Program-made: the position numbers and the translations under genes | Notes under the pieces: generated by a model | Told to the model about the DNA's origin: nothing | Seen by the model: the letters and a program-made list of their open reading frames with translations, nothing else | Databases searched by the model: none | Shown: positions 15,568-17,526 of the stretch, one piece after another | Numbering within the stretch: position 1 is the first letter of the stretch | How the letters are laid out: every line of letters starts with the position of its first letter | Source of the DNA: Phocaeicola plebeius | Lineage (GTDB): Bacteria > Bacteroidota > Bacteroidia > Bacteroidales > Bacteroidaceae | Direction of reading: 5' to 3' | Length of the DNA: 17,526 nt | NCBI GenBank assembly: GCA_004558305.1 | Contig: SFDG01000045.1 | Coordinates: 1-17,526, forward strand

Positions 15568-16407
15568 CTATTTTCTAAATTCTTCGGGAATCTGTACCTG
15601 CTCTTTCAGCTGCTGGATCAGCTGCCGGAAGAGGGCACTGCCACTTTCTTTATTCAACGAAATCCAACGTTCGATCATTTCCAGACGGAGCAGGAAGACG
15701 AACAGGCGTTCCACCGTAAAATAGTGGAAGAACGACTGGTCCTCCAGCCATTTCCACTTCAGCAGGTCGGTCTTCTTCTCGCGTTCCACCAGCTCGTCCA
15801 TCTCGGCAATCCGCTGCAAGGCCTCCAGATAGTCCAGTTCCTCGCCCAGCCCGAAGTCGCGCGCGTTGGACGACCGCAACTGCTCGCAGACAGCGGTATC
15901 CCCCACAATCGCTCCCTGCAGGTCCAGCTTGTATTTCCGGGCAGCCAGTGCCGCCAGCACATTGTTCACGTTCAGGTTAAACTCGAACCAGGCAGCCACG
16001 AAAGCGTTCTTCGCCTGCATGGCATAGCGATAGTACTTGGCTGCCAGCAAGTCCTCAGCGCGGTAGAGTTCCTCCGGTGCAAGGGCCAGGTATTCCTTTA
16101 CGAAGTGCTGCATGTAGGGCGGGAATTTCTTGTCGGGGCAGTCGTCATTGCGCACGGCCTCCACCAGCTCCAGCAGTTCCTCGCCCGTGAAGTTTCCCTT
16201 ACCTTCGGCAGACGCTTCCTTGTCCTTGAGCAGGCGCAGCAAGTCCTCGTTGTCGAACTTCAGATAGAACAGGTCGACCAGCCGCTTGTCCGCGTCCGTC
16301 AGATGGGGATAGAAGTCGGACTTGAAACCCGCCACTGTGCAGCTGAGCTTTCCGTCATCGAGGGCGATGTCGGGCAGGCCGGCCACCAGATAATAATAGG
16401 TACTCAT
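15568..16407 (-). CDS. DUF2764 protein, probable V-ATPase stalk subunit
   Basis: 279-residue, mainly helical protein that I recognise as DUF2764, known from the same place (between E and A) in other E-x-A-B-D-I-K operons. It starts MSTYYYLVAGLPDI. There is no signal peptide and no membrane segment. Two stretches recall subunit C/d: FEFNLNVNNVLAALAARKYKLD, and FTVERLFVFLLRLEMIERW near the C-terminus. Subunit C (usually about 330-350 residues) caps the K ring and holds the rotor; a C-like role is an inference, since no C gene lies in the operon. It sits 9 bp after subunit E and 16 bp before A, so it is certainly co-transcribed. It could instead replace F or G. Confidence 0.75.
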   Translation of the reverse strand: MSTYYYLVAGLPDIALDDGKLSCTVAGFKSDFYPHLTDADKRLVDLFYLKFDNEDLLRLLKDKEASAEGKGNFTGEELLELVEAVRNDDCPDKKFPPYMQHFVKEYLALAPEELYRAEDLLAAKYYRYAMQAKNAFVAAWFEFNLNVNNVLAALAARKYKLDLQGAIVGDTAVCEQLRSSNARDFGLGEELDYLEALQRIAEMDELVEREKKTDLLKWKWLEDQSFFHYFTVERLFVFLLRLEMIERWISLNKESGSALFRQLIQQLKEQVQIPEEFRK

Positions 16408-16416
16408 ACGCGGGGA

Positions 16417-17007
16417 TTAAAACAACATTTCTACTAATTGCGGACGAAGGAATTCCTTGAAGTAGTTTTCAAACTCCTCCTCACCGAAGTTCACCTTGTA
16501 GGAACCGTCGGCCGGGGAGATGGAAAACAAGGCCTTCATGCCGTTCACCTGCTGGATGCTGACTCCCTTGTCAAGCAGTGCCTTCGCCTTGGCGGTGAAA
16601 TACTTCTTCAGCTGTTCGGCTTCCGCTGTAGAGATGACAATCGATTCGTTCTCGGCCCATTTACCGGCCAAAGCCACAATAAACTGATTCAGGACCTGTT
16701 TGTCGGCAATGAAGCCTTTCACTGCTTCTCCCACCGTCTGGTTGGTGAGCAAGTCGGCCACTTCCGTCTTGAGGGCGTTCACGGCCTGTCCGGCAAACAA
16801 TTTCAATTCGGATTTCGTGTTCTCCTTCTGTTCTTCAGCTGCTTTCTTGGCGTTGGCAATCATCGCTGCTGCCTCCTTGCGAGCGTCGTCCAGCAACTGC
16901 TGAGCCTGTTTCTTAGCTTCGCCGACAATCCGCTGAGCTTCTTCGTTGCCTTTCTCGACTCCCTCGCGGTAAATTTTATCGGTAAGCGCTTGAATCTTAT
17001 TTTCCAT
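16417..17007 (-). CDS. ntpE: V-type ATPase subunit E (outer stalk)
   Basis: Outer-stalk subunit that ties the A3B3 head to subunit I. 196 residues. The first half (about 5-75) is a long Ala/Glu/Lys/Gln-rich helix (EAQRIVGEAKKQAQQLLDDARKEAAAMIANAKKAAEEQKEN) without hydrophobic membrane segment, and the second half is a compact alpha/beta domain ending FGEEEFENYFKEFLRPQLVEMLF. Normally it pairs with a G/H subunit; none is seen here. First gene of the operon, with a leader of about 50 bases from the promoter near 17070. Confidence 0.9.
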   Translation of the reverse strand: MENKIQALTDKIYREGVEKGNEEAQRIVGEAKKQAQQLLDDARKEAAAMIANAKKAAEEQKENTKSELKLFAGQAVNALKTEVADLLTNQTVGEAVKGFIADKQVLNQFIVALAGKWAENESIVISTAEAEQLKKYFTAKAKALLDKGVSIQQVNGMKALFSISPADGSYKVNFGEEEFENYFKEFLRPQLVEMLF

Positions 17008-17065
17008 GTTTACTGTTTTTATAGTAAGAAATAACTTTATTCGTACCTTATTTTATATGGTCGTT

Positions 17066-17098
17066 CAAATATAGCAACTTTTTTGTTCAACGCCGCAA
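17066..17098 (-). promoter_or_regulatory. Promoter of the V-ATPase operon
   Basis: On the - strand TATATTTG (17066-17073) fits TAnnTTTG exactly, with a TTG 22 bases upstream (17096-17098), the same spacing as in the PepSY-like promoter. GTTCAA occurs twice on the + strand, 22 bp apart (17063-17068 and 17085-17090), one copy overlapping the -7 element. Confidence 0.65.
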
Positions 17099-17179
17099 TT
17101 TTTCCAAGAAGTTTTTTGAGGAGAAGAAAGAAAGGTAACAAATTATGCTCTTTAGCATATTATCTGCTGGAAGGGGGTA

Positions 17180-17411
17180 AACACAGAGGCACAGAGAGCA
17201 CAGAGAGTTTTTGGAGGTAGTGTAGGGAGGCAAACACAAAGGCACAAAGAAACAAAGAGATTTAGATTCTTGAGAAAAAAATCTCTTCCTTTCTTTGTGT
17301 CTTTGTGTTCATAAACCTTCACCCCGACTCTGAAGCACTCGAAAAAAGAACTCTGTGCCCTCTGTGCCTCCGTGTTGAAAAATATCCTTCCTTTCTTCGT
17401 GCCTTTGTGTT
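17180..17411. repeat. Nested inverted repeats of CACAGAG / CACAAAG units
   Basis: Outer arms: 17180-17205 and 17351-17376 match as inverted copies at 24 of 26 bases. Inner arms: 17233-17263 and 17279-17309 match at 28 of 31 bases around a 15-base loop. A further inverted copy of the inner arm lies at about 17386-17411. The arms are themselves built from short repeats (CACAGAG in the outer, CACAAAG in the inner). Confidence 0.8.
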
Positions 17412-17426
17412 CCCCTCCCCGACACG

Positions 17427-17465
17427 CAAAAAAAAGCCCCGGAGAACCTTGCGGCTTCCGGGGCT
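17427..17465 (-). terminator. rRNA operon terminator
   Basis: On the - strand AGCCCCGGA (17457-17465) pairs with TCCGGGGCT (17435-17443) around a short loop, followed by eight T and GCG. It begins a few bases after the 5S rRNA end. Confidence 0.9.
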
Positions 17466-17469
17466 CAAG

Positions 17470-17526
17470 ACGGCGGCTACCTACTCTCCCACTTGCGCAG
17501 TACCATCGGCGTGACGAAGCTTAACT
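17470..17526 (-). rRNA. rrf: 5S ribosomal RNA, 3' half (runs off the window)
   Basis: Read on the - strand the sequence is AGTTAAGCTTCGTCACGCCG, then ATGGTACTGCG and GGGAGAGTAGGTAGCCGCC, the conserved loop and 3' stem of bacterial 5S rRNA. The 5' half lies beyond the window. The 3' end is placed within a few bases of 17470. It marks the end of an rRNA operon transcribed towards the V-ATPase genes. Confidence 0.93.

Larger units (their letters stand above)
17008..17434. other. Gene-free stretch between V-ATPase and rRNA operons
   Basis: No believable gene is present. It holds the V-ATPase promoter (17066-17098), a small hairpin TATGCT/AGCATA (17144-17159), and the nested inverted repeats at 17180-17411. 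An open frame of about 69 codons on the + strand (17305-17514) runs through the repeats into the antisense of the 5S gene and is not credible. Confidence 0.7.

Noticed and set aside
17180..17411. CRISPR array
   Set aside because: The repeats are inverted and nested, of two different kinds, with no regular spacers and no cas genes nearby.
17305..17514. Small protein gene on the + strand
   Set aside because: It consists of hairpin repeats, the rRNA terminator and the antisense of 5S rRNA.

Overview
The window looks like a piece of a Bacteroidales chromosome (Bacteroides or a close relative; the genus cannot be fixed from this sequence alone). The clues are TAnnTTTG-type promoters with no obvious Shine-Dalgarno sequences, a NigD-like lipoprotein, a PepSY-like exported protein, an animal/fungal-type (GT3) glycogen synthase beside a GT35 phosphorylase, an IS66-type element, and a V-type ATPase operon of the compact E-DUF2764-A-B-D-I-K type.

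Layout, left to right. (1) 1-876: the right half of an IS66-family element, the C-terminal part of its transposase and its right terminal repeat. (2) 877-1516: the 3' remainder of a purple/tartrate-resistant acid phosphatase-like metallophosphoesterase, cut off at its 5' side by the IS end. (3) 1627-2463: a secreted SGNH hydrolase on the + strand, facing (4) two exported proteins on the - strand, a small PepSY-like protein and a NigD-like lipoprotein, with a shared bidirectional terminator between the converging genes. (5) 3882-4904: an aldo/keto reductase of the YghZ/Gpr type. (6) 4999-9257: a two-gene glycogen operon, glycogen synthase then glycogen phosphorylase, with its own promoter and a strong terminator. 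(7) 9539-17007: the seven-gene V-ATPase operon, also on the - strand, running from a TATATTTG promoter near 17070 to a terminator near 9434. (8) 17008-17434: an AT-rich gene-free stretch carrying nested inverted repeats. (9) 17435-17526: the terminator and 3' half of a 5S rRNA gene, the tail of an rRNA operon transcribed towards the V-ATPase operon.

How the genes work together. The synthase and phosphorylase build and break down a glycogen-like store. The V-ATPase couples ATP to ion movement; its K subunit keeps every residue known to bind sodium in the Enterococcus hirae enzyme, so sodium is the likely ion. No F, G or recognised C subunit gene is in the operon, and the DUF2764 protein in second place is the best candidate for one of the missing stalk parts. 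Most of the window is ordinary housekeeping DNA. The points most worth a second look are the reduced V-ATPase with its unassigned subunit, the altered glucose-6-phosphate site of the GT3 synthase, the nested hairpin array beside the rRNA operon, and the fresh-looking IS66 disruption of the phosphatase.
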